Source of the DNA: Panopea generosa
Lineage: Eukaryota; Mollusca; Bivalvia; Adapedonta; Hiatellidae
Direction of reading: 5' to 3'
Length of the DNA: 64,000 bases
NCBI GenBank assembly: GCA_029582155.1
Contig: CM055896.1
Coordinates: forward strand, 23,651,184 to 23,715,183
Part shown: positions 26,001 through 37,300 of the stretch, piece by piece
Layout: each line of letters begins with the position of its first letter
How positions within the stretch are numbered: the stretch's first letter is position 1
Translations under genes and position numbers: made by a program
Notes under the pieces: generated by a model
The model's database searches: none
The model's input: only the letters and a program-made list of their open reading frames with translations
Told to the model about the DNA's origin: nothing

Positions 26001-26196
26001 TTTGGAAATGGGTCTCGGTGTTAAAAAAATCAATTAACATTGAACTATGTTTGTGCCAAGTTTGGTGCTTTTCTCAAAAAAGGCACAATTCTCTGTTTAT
26101 ACTACACCTTATACATATATATACATGCACTGTAAATGGACACACGGCAATGTTGAAAAATAAATCACGAAAACTATGAATTAAGTATTTACAGTA

Positions 26197-26351
26197 TTAT
26201 AGGATTAAATTCATTTTTTCTGGTTTTTATGCATGTGTAAAGAATGTCGAATCACGCACAAATCAAATAGGACTTTATGTCAGATTTGTGCGTGATTTGA
26301 CATTCTTTACACATGCATAAAAACCAGAAAAAATGAATTTAATCCTTATAA
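26197..26351. repeat. Long near-perfect hairpin (68-bp arms, 18-nt loop)
   Basis: Bases 26,197-26,264 are the reverse complement of 26,283-26,351 apart from one single-base indel near the outer end and one G/T position. The loop is 18 nt (26,265-26,282). Such tight foldbacks are either young MITE-like foldback elements or sources of hairpin RNA. There is no clear flanking duplication and no coding capacity. The arms' similarity implies recent formation or ongoing constraint. Confidence 0.85.
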
Positions 26352-26681
26352 TTCCATTCCTGATGATTATATTTAATTTGAGATTCCTCAAGTGAATAAA
26401 AAAAATAAATTAACTATACGCTACAAAGTAAACGCGTAAGAATACATCACCTCTGTCCTGGTTGACATCAAATTCTCTAGATCTAATATTCAATATTATC
26501 GTAACGGCTATTTGTTTCCATTATCAGATGAACTGTGTAACATTAGTTGGTTTATGGTAAAATGACGAAACATATTGCGGTGAAAAAATAAACACCCGCC
26601 TTTTATCTCTCGATTTATACAAATAAAAAATCAATAATTCCAGGAAATACCCACGCAGTGTGTGTGTATATACGTAGACGC

Positions 26682-26689
26682 TGACGTCA
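26682..26689. promoter_or_regulatory. Perfect CRE palindrome TGACGTCA
   Basis: The eight-base palindrome is the consensus binding site for CREB/ATF bZIP factors. It lies 80 bases upstream of an ATG at 26,769 and about 700 bases upstream of an array whose units carry TTACGTCA. Single 8-mers occur by chance, so function is only a suggestion. Confidence 0.25.
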
Positions 26690-27368
26690 TTGTTTAGTTT
26701 TTGTCTACACGCTTGTTTTTAAAAAATGTGTCAATATTTACGAAGGTCATATAAATTCACGCTCATTGATGGAGAATCCGAATTTGGAACGTTTTAAACG
26801 ACTTTTACGTGCAAGGTTTGTGTATTTCGCCTTCTTCTGAACTTTAACTAGATCTACATGTACATGTTTTTATTTAATTTTCCTGTGATAATTTTTGTCA
26901 ACGACTAGCATTCACGTTCGGTAAACCAGGGTTGTGTTCAATGGTACACTAAACATCGCAAATCTGAACATTTTATGACCTAATTCATTGTTTCTCAAAA
27001 CAACTTATGGTCTGATTGTGACGCCCGGTTAAATCGCTGAACCAAAGAAATCTATAAAACAATAACCCGAAGAAAACAGCTAGGACCAGATCTAACATTT
27101 GTTTTCGTTGTGTTTTATTATTTAAAAACGCGTGGAACCGTTGTGAACGTCATTTAAGTTCGTATATTGTTAAACCGACTATCAAAATGTCGATGCTTCT
27201 TTGTTTACGCGAGAAACGTAAAAGTAGTCCGGTTCCAGGGTTTTATTGAAAAATAAAAGTCTTTAAAAAATTGACGTCGTCCAATGAGAATGCTTTAAAT
27301 ACATATATGATAATGTGATTGGAATTATACAAATATGAAATTAAAATATCCCAGTATGTATGTAGCTT

Positions 27369-27994
27369 ATCCATGTTGTTTCTGTTGTAAAGTGCTGGTT
27401 AATTACGTTAGTTTTTTCTCCATGTTGTTTCTGTTGTAAAGTGCTGGTTAATTACGTCAGTTTTTCTCCATGCTGTATCTGTTGTAAAGTGCTGGTTAAT
27501 TACGTTAGTTTTTTCTCCATGTTGTATCTGTTGTAAAGTGCTGGCTTATTTAGTCAGTTTTTCTCCATGTTGTTTCTGTTGTAAAGTGCTGGTTAATTAC
27601 GTCAGTTTTTCTCCATGTTGTATCTTTTGTAAAGTGCTGATTAATTACGTCAGTTTTTCTCCATGCTGTATCTGTTGTAAAGTGCTGGTTAATTACGTCA
27701 GTTTTTCTCCATGTTGTTTCTGTTGTAAAGTGCTGGTTAATTACGTTAGTTTTTTCTCCATGTTGTTTCTGTTGTAAAGTGCTTGTTAATTACGTCAGTT
27801 TTTTCCATGTTGTATATGTTGTAAAGTGCTGGTTAATTACGTCAGTTTTTCTCCATGTTGTTTCTGTTGTAAAGTGCTGGTTAATTACGTCAGTTTTTCT
27901 CCATGTTGTTTTTGTTGTAAAGTGCTGGTTAATTACGTCAGTTTTTCTCCATGTTGTATCTGTTGTAAAGTGCTGGTTAATTACGTCAGTTTTT
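27369..27994. repeat. 48-bp tandem repeat, 13 copies, carrying CRE-like sites
   Basis: The unit contains TCCATGTTGTTTCTGTTG, TAAAGTGCTGG and TTAATTACGTCAGTTTTT, 48-49 bases in total. Nine of thirteen units keep TTACGTCA, three have TTACGTTA and one is TTTAGTCA. The array is unrelated to the other 48-bp array at 34.3-41.6 kb. Frames reading FSPCCFCCKVLVNYVS stay open because the period is mostly a multiple of three, but one-base length changes shift them. Confidence 0.95.
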
Positions 27995-28377
27995 AACCGT
28001 ATAACAGAAATAAATAAGCGACATAGTTTTAGATATCTTTACTCCGTAAAGTCGGACAACACTAGTTCTTGGTTTGTAAACATATGTTACTTGTTTCTTA
28101 TATATGAGATTTCAGATAGGGAAGACTGGGAAATAAACGGCAATTTGTCCAAAGGCGCAAAACCTGACTTGATACATGAACTTCATATCCGTAAAATCGA
28201 AATGTATATAAGGAATAATTGAATACAAAATATTTCAATTGTTAAATTTGCTATAAATAATGAGAAGCAAATCGATGATAATACTAGGAAAACTTAACAT
28301 TGCTTAAACTCTCTAAATGGTATATACTGCCTAGCCGTTAAGGTATGAATAAAAGCAATTTATACATGAGTTTATTA
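27995..28377. other. Unassigned spacer with a 76-codon non-repetitive frame
   Basis: After the tandem repeats, a plus frame stays open from about 27,995 to 28,222 with ordinary residue composition (for example DREDWEINGNLSKGAKPDL) and a TGA at its end. It has no recognised domain, and its upstream part is minisatellite. The remaining bases up to the LINE show nothing. A terminal exon is conceivable but unsupported. Confidence 0.25.
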
Positions 28378-28394
28378 CTGGTGACCTTGTCCCA

Positions 28395-29695
28395 TGATGG
28401 GCAAATTACCCCGGTCCCAGACCACCAAAATACCTCTGCGGCCACTGTGGTAAAGCTGTTGGGTGGAAACAGAAAGCCATCCAATGCGACTCCTGTGACA
28501 AATGGTTCCACCTAGTATGCACTGGGATGAAGCAGGTAAACTACCAAGTACATATAGAACACAATTCATATTCATGGCCATGTCTCAATAGTGGGTTGCC
28601 GAATTTTAATTCAAGCTATTTTGATATAAGTTATTCAATGTCTCTCCTATCTGACCCAAATATTTACAGCACCCTGGATGTATCAGAGCCTGAATTTACC
28701 CTTACTTCAACACCATAAAAAACAAATAGAAAACGTTCTGAAAACAAACCACGTAAGTTGAAATTACTAAATATAAACCTCCGCTCTATTATGAATAAAA
28801 TTGGGGAATTTCATACACTGGTCGACCATGAAAAACCAGATGTTGTTATCGGATCAGAGACATGGCTCTCCCCTGATATATGCTCATAAGAGTTTCTCCC
28901 AAATGGCTTCAAGCTTTTCAGAGAGGACCGAAAGAGTACACAGAAGCGCAGCGGTGGTGTATTTATCATGGTGAGTAACACACTTATATGCTCCCAAGAA
29001 CCACAATTTAAAAGTGATTGTGAGATAATATGTACTAAAATGCAAGCAACTGGAAACCAGCCAAACTACATAGGTGCATATTATCGACCTCATGAATGTG
29101 ATGAATATAGCCTCCTTGAATTTCGGAAATCAAAGAACCTACTCGCTTCGACAACGTCTTTGATCTTTTCTTCACAACGAATGAAACACTGGTTGAGAAA
29201 GTCTCTATTTTACCTGGTCACTATCACTAAGACCATGACATTGTAAGTGTTGAGGCTAACCTTAATCCAAAACTGATGGAGATCAAACCCCATCAGTTAT
29301 ACGTGTACAGAAAAGCAAACTGAGAGCTCTTTAGAAATAAGATGGGAACCTTTAGGGATATGTTCTTACTAAGTTGTCATGGTAAGTCGGTACAAGACCT
29401 CTCTGATGAGTTTACAGAACACCTAGACAAATTCCAATCTGAATGTGTGCCATCCAAGTTACTAAGAGGTAAGAGGTCGCTACCCTGGATCACACAGGAC
29501 ATAAGGCGGTCAATAAGAAAACGTAACAGGCTCTATGACTGTTTCAAGCGTATCAGATACCCCAAAACCAGAAGTCAACACATCAGGTGGAGGCACGTTG
29601 TCAGAAACAAAATACAACTGGCACATATTAAGTATTTGGAGGACTTACTAGACATGAATACCCTTACAAAAAACGAATCGAATGCGACAGGATGA
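28395..29695 (+). pseudogene. LINE B PHD finger plus endonuclease (broken)
   Basis: From 28,437 the frame shows the Cys4-His-Cys3-like spacing of a PHD finger (CGHC, then CDSCDKWFHLVC, then SWPC). In other proteins PHD fingers bind histone tails, so a role in target choice is possible. After an in-frame TAA at 28,716-28,718 the endonuclease begins (LKLLNINLRSIMNKIGEF, SETWLSPD), with another stop after ICS. The middle of the nuclease is missing: the reading jumps near 29,120 from YSLLEF to TRFDNVFDLFFTTNETL and HDIVSVEA (the SDH-type end). The last open part (29,342-29,695) is the basic linker before the RT. Catalysis is not possible with this loss. Confidence 0.75.
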
Positions 29696-30410
29696 AAACA
29701 CGTTATACATCAAGTTTTTTTGCACATTCATAAACTGATGCTCTATAGGGTTGTGCTATAGTTACAAAGGCATATTTGCTAAAATGACTTTGAAGTTATT
29801 CGTTTCAATAACATACATGTATATAAATGTAAGCAGCCATACTAACCCTTCGGTCAGTAAAGTTATTATCGAACAATAGAGTCACAGTAGAGTGGTCACG
29901 TTAAATTTTTCAACAAAGGGGCGCCTACGGGGATATTACGTGCATTATTCTTGATTGCATAAGCGGTCAAATCAGTGTATACGCGATTAAACTGTTGTAG
30001 TGTGCGTTTTCAATTTGGAATAGATTCCGGCGGAGAAATTAAAAATCATGGGTGTAGATTTGTGTCTTTCGAGCAGGCGAATAGGAACATTCTCACAACC
30101 AGTAAAATGTAAAACATCAATAGCAAAATTGCATCTCTATCATGTTGGACTGTGTCTAAAAATTGTATTATTTGCATTGCTTGCTGCCCAATGTGTTGAG
30201 AGAAATTGAGGACCTAGGGGACACTCTACAGCATCAAAGGGTAGAACTGTTTTAATTGAGAGTAATGAACGTCAAACACGAGGTTCTTTGTCTTCATCAC
30301 AATCCCAATCCAATTCGCTACAAGATCAGCCTCAGATAAATCAGAGGTTTGACCCATTAACACCGTCTGCACATACATCTCCTGACTAGTTTTAATGAAC
30401 TGAAAGCGAT

Positions 30411-31092
30411 CATGTTATCATTGCAGACAACAGTAGGCAATGTTGAGCACCGTCTCACTGAATTTGAAAAGTCAATGAACGAAATCAAGGAAAGCAATCA
30501 AACGCTTGTTGAAAATAACATCAAATTAACTGATAATATGCAGTCCCTGAATGAAAAGGTTGACAATTTAGAAAAAAAGAATTGAAATTAAGTGAAGAAA
30601 AAAGGGAACACATGGAAGCTCAGGCAAGAAGGGAGAATTTGCGATTTTTTGGATTGGACGATATAGAATATACAAGAGTGACTTAGGTATTGATGAAACC
30701 GAGATAAGAATAGAAAGAGCACATAGACTACGAAGTTTGGAGAATCCAAGACCAGTAATTGTATAATTTTCATTTTTCAAAGATAGAGAGGCAGTTCTGA
30801 GCAGATACAGGCAAAAAAAAAGGAGCAAAACCATCGAGACAGGAACAGAGATAATAACGGTGCCAATCATGGAGACATAGACGAATATAGAAACATACAA
30901 AGCATACACGTCAGTGAGGACTTCCCGGGTAGAGTTATGAAAGTGAGAAACGATCTGAGAAGATTTCTTAGAGCTGCATTAAACGATGGTAAAAGTGCTT
31001 ACTTCAGATATGATAAACTTGTTATAGATAGAAAAGTGTTTCGGTACGATGATACAATAGACACTATTGTGAAGGTAAACCATGTTAGATAG
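30411..31092 (+). pseudogene. LINE C ORF1 (L1-like RNA-binding protein, broken)
   Basis: A coiled-coil segment (VGNVEHRLTEFEKSM...LNEKVDNLEKK) runs over about 30,430-30,585. It is followed in other frames by an RRM-like start (RRENLRFFGLDD, ERAHRLRSLENPRP) and a C-terminal block (VSEDFPGRVMKVRNDLR, then YFRYDKLVIDRKVF) ending at a TAG at 31,090-31,092. This is the coiled coil-RRM-CTD order of L1 ORF1 proteins. Several frameshifts, some in short A runs, disrupt it. Confidence 0.7.
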
Positions 31093-31130
31093 GGATATGG
31101 CCAAAGCCGTAATACCATAAATTTAAACGA

Positions 31131-31730
31131 TGGATAATTTCTCTTTAAAGTTTGCTGCATGGAACATTGAGGGTTGTCTAAATATATAAACGATACATGC
31201 TTCTGGGATTATGTAGAACAATTTGATATCTTTGTTTTTGTGAAACATGGGGTCATTGCTCAAATGAATTTAATAATGTCTTACAAGGATATACTGCTTT
31301 TACGAATGTACGTGAGAAAAATAGTAAAAAGGGTAGATTTTCTGGTGGACTTACTGTATTTGTAAAAAGTTGTTATGTAGAAAGTGGCTTAGTTAAAAGA
31401 GTATTTTGTGATCTAAATGGATGCATTTTCCTCAATATTGATAGTAGCCTACTAAATTTAGAAAATGATAAAATAGTGTGTTTTATATGTTGCGCCTGAA
31501 GGTTCTACGATATATAATAATAATAATAATACCGGTAGTATTGGTATCGAAATATTTGAAGAAATATTATTAGAAGTTGTAACTAAATATTCAGATTCTA
31601 CTTTGATAATTGCGGGAGATTTAAACGCTCGATACCGTGAGTTTCAGGACATATCTGAACAAGATGAAGTTGATTTAATCTTTGGCGACGAAGTACTATA
31701 TGAAAGTGATGAGTTTAACATTCATTATTG
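31131..31730 (+). pseudogene. LINE C endonuclease, truncated
   Basis: The region begins at ATGGATAATTTC with FAAWNIEG, the usual N-terminal motif of APE nucleases, and after frame changes includes GRFSGGLTVFVKSCYVESG and IIAGDLNARYREFQD near 31,607. It stops at a TGA shortly after, well before the SDH motif. A short ATA/AAT microsatellite occurs near 31,510. The similar GDLNSR...HDEV and GDLNAR...QDEV contexts suggest LINE A and LINE C belong to related families. Confidence 0.65.
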
Positions 31731-31897
31731 ATGAATGTTAACATGTTTGTTATTACCTAAATCATATTGACTTGTTGATATTATTTTATATTTTGTTATA
31801 AAATAGATTTTGAATGTCGCATTTGTTGAGCATTTTGTATTATGGGCCGGAGGCCTATATTGCTTAATAAAGAATTGTCATTGTCATTGTCATTGTC

Positions 31898-33711
31898 AAT
31901 ACCACTGAAGACCCTGAAAATAAAAAGGTTAACACTAAGCGTCTTTTTACCTACCTAAAGAGTGCTAGGAAGGACAGTGAGGGCATCGCACCACTACAAT
32001 CTGAAGGCAAACTTCACTCAAACACCATTGACAAAGCGAACATACTCAATAGACAGTTTCACTCAGTGTTTTCAGCCAGAAACCCAATGAATAGTGATGG
32101 CATAGCAACAAAACCAGGTAAAAATATCACCATGCCTGACATAGACATATCCACTAGCAGGGTCCTGAAGCTATTAGGTAACCTCGACCCCACCAAAGCT
32201 GCTGGCCCAGACAGGATGAAACCTTTGGTTCTGAAGGAATTAAGATTGGAGATTGCACCAATCTTAAAGGTAATTTTCAGCTTTCATTGGAAAAGGGCCA
32301 AGTACCAGAAGAATGGACGACAGCAAACGTGACACCACTTTTTAAGAAGTGAGACAGGTCAGCTGCGGCTAATTACCGACCAATTTCTCTCACCTGCATT
32401 GTTTGTAAGGTGCTTGAGCATATAGTAGCTTCAAACCTAGTCAAGTATCTGAACAAAAACAACATAATAAATGACATGTAACATGGTTTTAGAGAGAGAG
32501 AAGATCTTGTGAGAACAACTTGCTATGCTAGTAGAGGATTCGGCAAAATATTGCAGCGAAGGTAAGCAAACAGACCTCATCCTCCTAGATTTCAGCAAGG
32601 CATTTGACAAGGCTAACTATGAGAAACTGCTCGACAAACTTAAGTCCTATGGAGTCCAATGTAACTCTCTACATTGGATAAGAGCATTTCTCAGTGACCG
32701 GACACAGACTGTAGTTAATGAGGGTGAGGAATTCGATAAAATTGAAGTCACTTCAGGAGTATCCCAGGGTTCTGTCTTGGGTCATATCTTATTCCTTGCC
32801 TACATTAATAATCTGCCTGAAAGTATCACCTCACAAGTAAGGCTATTTGCAGACGATGGAGTTGTATACCTTACGATCAACAATGAAAAGACGGACAATC
32901 AGACTTGACAGACTGACCTTGACAAACTTCAGGGAAGCCTTGTGGGATATGGAATTTAATCCATCAAAATGTGAAGTTGTCCACATAACAAGGTTGAAAA
33001 AAAAACCCACAAGGTACATACTTTATGGACAGGTTTTAAAGACAACTGAGAAAGCTCGCTATCTAGGTGTAGACATCGAATAATTTGTTATGGAATACCC
33101 ACATAGACAGAGTTGCAGCTAAGGCCAACAGCATCCTAGGCTTTGTCAAGAGGAACATCAAGGTAAAGTCCCCCAAGATCAGAGAGTGTGCCTACAAAAC
33201 CTTAGTCCGCCCCCAGTTAGAATATGCATGTACCATTTTTGACCCCCACACCAGGTCAAATATTGACAAACTTGAAAGAGTTCAGAGACATGCAGCACGC
33301 TGGACCATGAATGATTATTCCCATTACTCCAGTGTTACTAACATGTTAGAAAGACTGGGCTGGAGAACCTTAGAGCAGCGCCGGGCAAATGCGCGTTTAT
33401 GCCTCCTTTACAAAATTGTTCATGAGTTGGTCGCTTTCTCTATACCTCATTACTCTGAAGCTAACCACCGGGTATCAAGATATTGTCACTCTATGTATGT
33501 TAAACAAAATCACACTAGGGTAGACTACTACAAGTACTCATTCTTTCCCCTTACTATAGTACTGTGGAACTCGTTACCTGCAGATGTTGTACTCCTGCAA
33601 GACTTGATTCATTCAAGCTTGCAGTTAGTCAGCTACAGCACACTAAACCATGAGCATTTTGAGTTTATTTTTAATCTTCTTTTATCTTGTCGAACTGTTT
33701 TAACACCTATT
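31898..33711 (+). pseudogene. LINE B reverse transcriptase (broken)
   Basis: RT signatures appear in order: LDPTKAAGPDRM near 32,180, NYRPISLTCIVCKVLEHI near 32,372, motif A LLDFSKAFDKA near 32,582, motif B SGVSQGSVLGHILF (QGSVLG at 32,765-32,782) and the catalytic box FADD at 32,846-32,857 (YADD in most relatives). After a frame change the thumb part follows (NPSKCEVVHITR, ARYLGVDIE), then a C-terminal domain (LVRPQLEYACTIFDPHT, QRHAARWTMNDY). Stops or shifts lie near 32,330, 32,480, 32,908 and 33,083. The last frame, 33,085-33,714, is 209 codons. Confidence 0.85.
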
Positions 33712-33840
33712 TAACACTATTTTACCCTTTTTTCATTATTATGCTTTACTTTTCTTTTTTCTATTAATGTAAGACACGACGCGCAGCTGCCCGATTATGC
33801 CTGTGAAGACGTGTAGCAAAATATAACATAGATAGATAAA

Positions 33841-34312
33841 ACTACGGCTGTTCGTCCAAATCATACAGATTGATTGATGGCTTCACGTGGATGAAATTCA
33901 CATGTATATACTGAATAATTGTGAAAATAAATATTTGTTTTGGTAAATTGAGGTAAATAAATCGTGAATGTGTAATGGTTATGTAAAGAAAAAACTTCAT
34001 ATTTCCCTATTTTATCATTGATTTTCAACGTTATTAAGCAAATTACCCATCAATGTGAAATTAAACGCATACGGGATGATTTAGATAGAATAACAATACC
34101 GATGAAAAATACATTAATATGGTGATATAAATATTTGAAATAAGTTTAATAAACGAACATATGCATACTACGTAGATGTTCTTTATCAAACTTATTCAGG
34201 TTAAACACTCTTAAAACATTTTTACAACAATTTTATAGTTTAATATTTTATGAACATATCACTTCTGTGATTATTAGTGTGGCATTGTTCAGAGACGGGT
34301 CAACTCCTAGCA
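33841..34312. other. AT-rich spacer
   Basis: About 470 bases between the end of LINE B and the large 48-bp array. I see no gene, repeat or strong secondary structure. Confidence 0.5.
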
Positions 34313-37300
34313 AGATGACATAGAGAAGCTTCAATACAAATGACAGGGTAGTAATCTATAAGATGACATAGCGTAGCTTCAATGCAGATGACAGGATAGT
34401 AATATATAAGATGACAAAGAGTAGCTTCAATACAGATGACAGGACAGTAATATATAAGATGATATAAAGTAACTTCAATAAAAATGATAGGATAGTAATA
34501 TATAAAATAACATAGAGTAGCTTCAATACAAATGACAGGATAGTAATATATAAGATGACGTAGAGTAGCTCCAATACAAATGACGGGATAGTAATATATA
34601 AGATGACGTAAAGTAGCTTGAATACAAATGACGGGATAGTAATATATAAGATGACATAGAGTAGCTTCAATACAAATGACGGGATAGTAATATATAATAT
34701 GACATAGAGTAGCTTCAATACAAATGACAGGATAGTAATATATAATATGACATAGAGTAGCTTCAATACAAACGACGGGATAGTAATATATAAGATGACA
34801 TAGAGTAGCTTCAATACAAATGACAGGATAGTAATATAAGATGACATAGAGTAGCTTCAATACAAATGATAGGATAGTAATATATAAGATGACATAGAGT
34901 AGCTTCAGTAAAAATGACAGAATAGTAATATATAAGATGACATAGAGTAGCTTCAATAAAAATTACTGGATAGTAATATATAAGATGACGTAGAGTAGCT
35001 CCAATACAAATGACAGGATAGTTATATATAAGATGACGTAGAGTAGCTCCAATACAAATGACACGATAGTAATGTATAAGATGACAATGCGTAGTTTCAT
35101 TACAAATGACAGGAAAGTAATATATAAGATGATATAGAAGGCTTCAATACAAATGACAGGATATTAATATATAAGATGACATAGAGTAGCTTCAATACAA
35201 ATGACAGGATAGTAATATATAAGATGACATAGAGTAGCTTCAACACAAAGGAAAGGATAGTTATATATAAGATGACATAGCGTAGCTTCAATACAAATGA
35301 CTGGATAGTAATAAAAAGATGACGTAGAGCATCTCCAATACAAATGACAGGATAGTAATATATAAGATGACGTAGAGTAGCTCCAATACAAATGACAGGA
35401 AAGTAATGTATAAGATCGCGTACAGTAGCTTCAATACAAATGACAGGTTAGTAATATATAGGATGACATAGGGTAGCTTCAATACAAAGGACAGGATAGT
35501 AATATATAAGATGACGTAGAGTAGCTTCAATACAAATGACTGGATAATAATATATAAGATGACATAGAGTAGCTTCAATACAAATGACAGGATAGTAATA
35601 TATAAGATGACATAGAGTAGCTTCAGTACAAATGACAGGATAGTAATATATAAGATGACATAGAGTAGCTTCAATACAAATGACAGGATAGTAATATATA
35701 AGATGACATAGAGTACCTTCAATACAAATGACAGGATAGTAATATATAATATGACATAGAGTAGCTTCAATACAAACGACGGGATAGTAATATATAAGAT
35801 GACGTAGAGTAGCTTCAATACAAATGACAGGATAGTAATATAAGATGACATAGAGTAGCTTCAGTACAAATGACAGAATAGTAATATATAAGATGACATA
35901 GAGTAACTTCAATAAAAATGACTGGATAGTAATATATAAGATGACGTAGAGTAGCTCCAATACAAATGACAGGAAAGTAATGTATAAGATTGCGTACAGT
36001 AGCTTCAATACAAATGACAGGTTAGTAATATATAGGATGACATAGAGTAGCTTCAATACAAAGGACAGGATAGTAATATATAAGATGACGTAGAGTAGCT
36101 TCAATACAAATGACTGGATAATACTATATAAGATGACATAGAGTAGCTTCAATACAAATGACAGGATAGTAATATATAAGATGACATAGAGTAGCTTCAG
36201 TACAAATGACAGGATAGTAATATATAAGACGACATAGAGTAGCTTAAATACAAATGACAGGATAGTAATATATAAGATCACATAGAGTAGTTTCAATACA
36301 AATGACAGGATAGTAATATATAATATGACATAGAGTAGCTTCAATACAAACGACGGGATAGTAATATATAAGATGACATAGAGTAGCTTCAATACAAATG
36401 ACAGGATAGTAATATAAGATGACATAGAGTAGCTTCAGTACAAATGACAGAATAGTAATATATAAGATGACATAGAGTAGCTTCAATAAAAATGACAGGA
36501 TAGTAATATATAAGATCACATAGAGTAGCTTCAATACAAATGACAGGATAGTAATATATAATATGACATAGAGTAGCTTCAATACAAACGACGGGATAGT
36601 AATATATAAGATGAAATAGAGTAGCTTCAATAGAAATGATAGGATAGTAATATATAAGATGACATAGAGTAGCTTCAGTAAAAATGACAGAATAGTAATA
36701 TATAAGATGACATAGAGTAGCTTCAATAAAAATGACTGGATAGTAATATATAAGATGACGTAGAGTAGCTCCAATACAAATGACAGGATAGTTATATATA
36801 AGATGACGTAGAGTAGCTCCAATACAAATGACACGATAGTAATGTATAAGATGACAATGCGTAGTTTCATTACAAATGACAGGAAAGTAATATATAAGAT
36901 GATATAGAAGGCTTAAATACAAATGACAGGATATTAATATATAAGATGACATAGAGTAGCTTCAATACAAATGACAGGATAGTAATATATAAGATGACAT
37001 AGAGTAGCTTCAATACAAAGGAAAGGATAGTTATATATAAGATGACATAGCGTAGCTTCAATACAAATGACTGGATAGTAATAAAAAGATGACGTAGAGC
37101 AGCTCCAATACAAATGACAGGATAGTAATATATAAGATGACGTAGAGTAGCTCCAATACAAATGACAGGAAAGTAATGTATAAGATCGCGTACAGTAGCT
37201 TCAATACAAATGACAGGTTAGTAATATATAGGATGACATATTGTAGCTTCAATACAAAGGACAGGATAGTAATATATAATATGACATAGAGTAGCTTCAA

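Larger units (their letters stand above)
24796..27368. other. Unique-looking DNA with scattered short elements
   Basis: No gene is supported. Within it are a run of four GGCGGC-containing 15-bp repeats (25,949-26,000), a long hairpin (26,197-26,351) and a perfect CRE-like TGACGTCA (26,682-26,689). GTGCCTTGCTCAACG near 25,178 resembles a motif common in dispersed repeats of aquatic animals, but the match is short. An ATG at 26,769 opens a 47-nt frame ending at a donor-like AAG/GTTTGT; a first exon is possible but unproven. Confidence 0.45.
29696..31897 (+). mobile_element. Internally deleted LINE (LINE C) inserted in LINE B
   Basis: This 2.2-kb insertion interrupts LINE B between its linker and RT. 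It contains a leader, an L1-like ORF1, the first part of an APE endonuclease with its GDLNAR motif, and then passes directly to a 3' end with GGGCCGGAGGCCT (a small GC hairpin), AATAAAG and a tail of four ATTGTC units. No RT sequence is present, so roughly 3 kb of a normal LINE is absent. No target-site duplication was seen, as is common for LINEs with microsatellite tails. The order of insertion is clear: LINE B was present first. Confidence 0.8.
28378..33840 (+). mobile_element. PHD-finger LINE (LINE B), split by another LINE
   Basis: The segments 28,378-29,695 and 31,898-33,840 together give a PHD zinc finger, an endonuclease and a reverse transcriptase in the order used by CR1/L2-type LINEs of many aquatic invertebrates. 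The 3' region ends with CAGCTGCCCGATTATGCC and a short GATA-rich tail (CATAGATAGATAAA), in keeping with the short simple-repeat tails of this group. The element is broken by stops, frameshifts and an internal loss in the endonuclease, and is interrupted by LINE C at about 29,696-31,897. The 5' end is approximate. Confidence 0.85.
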
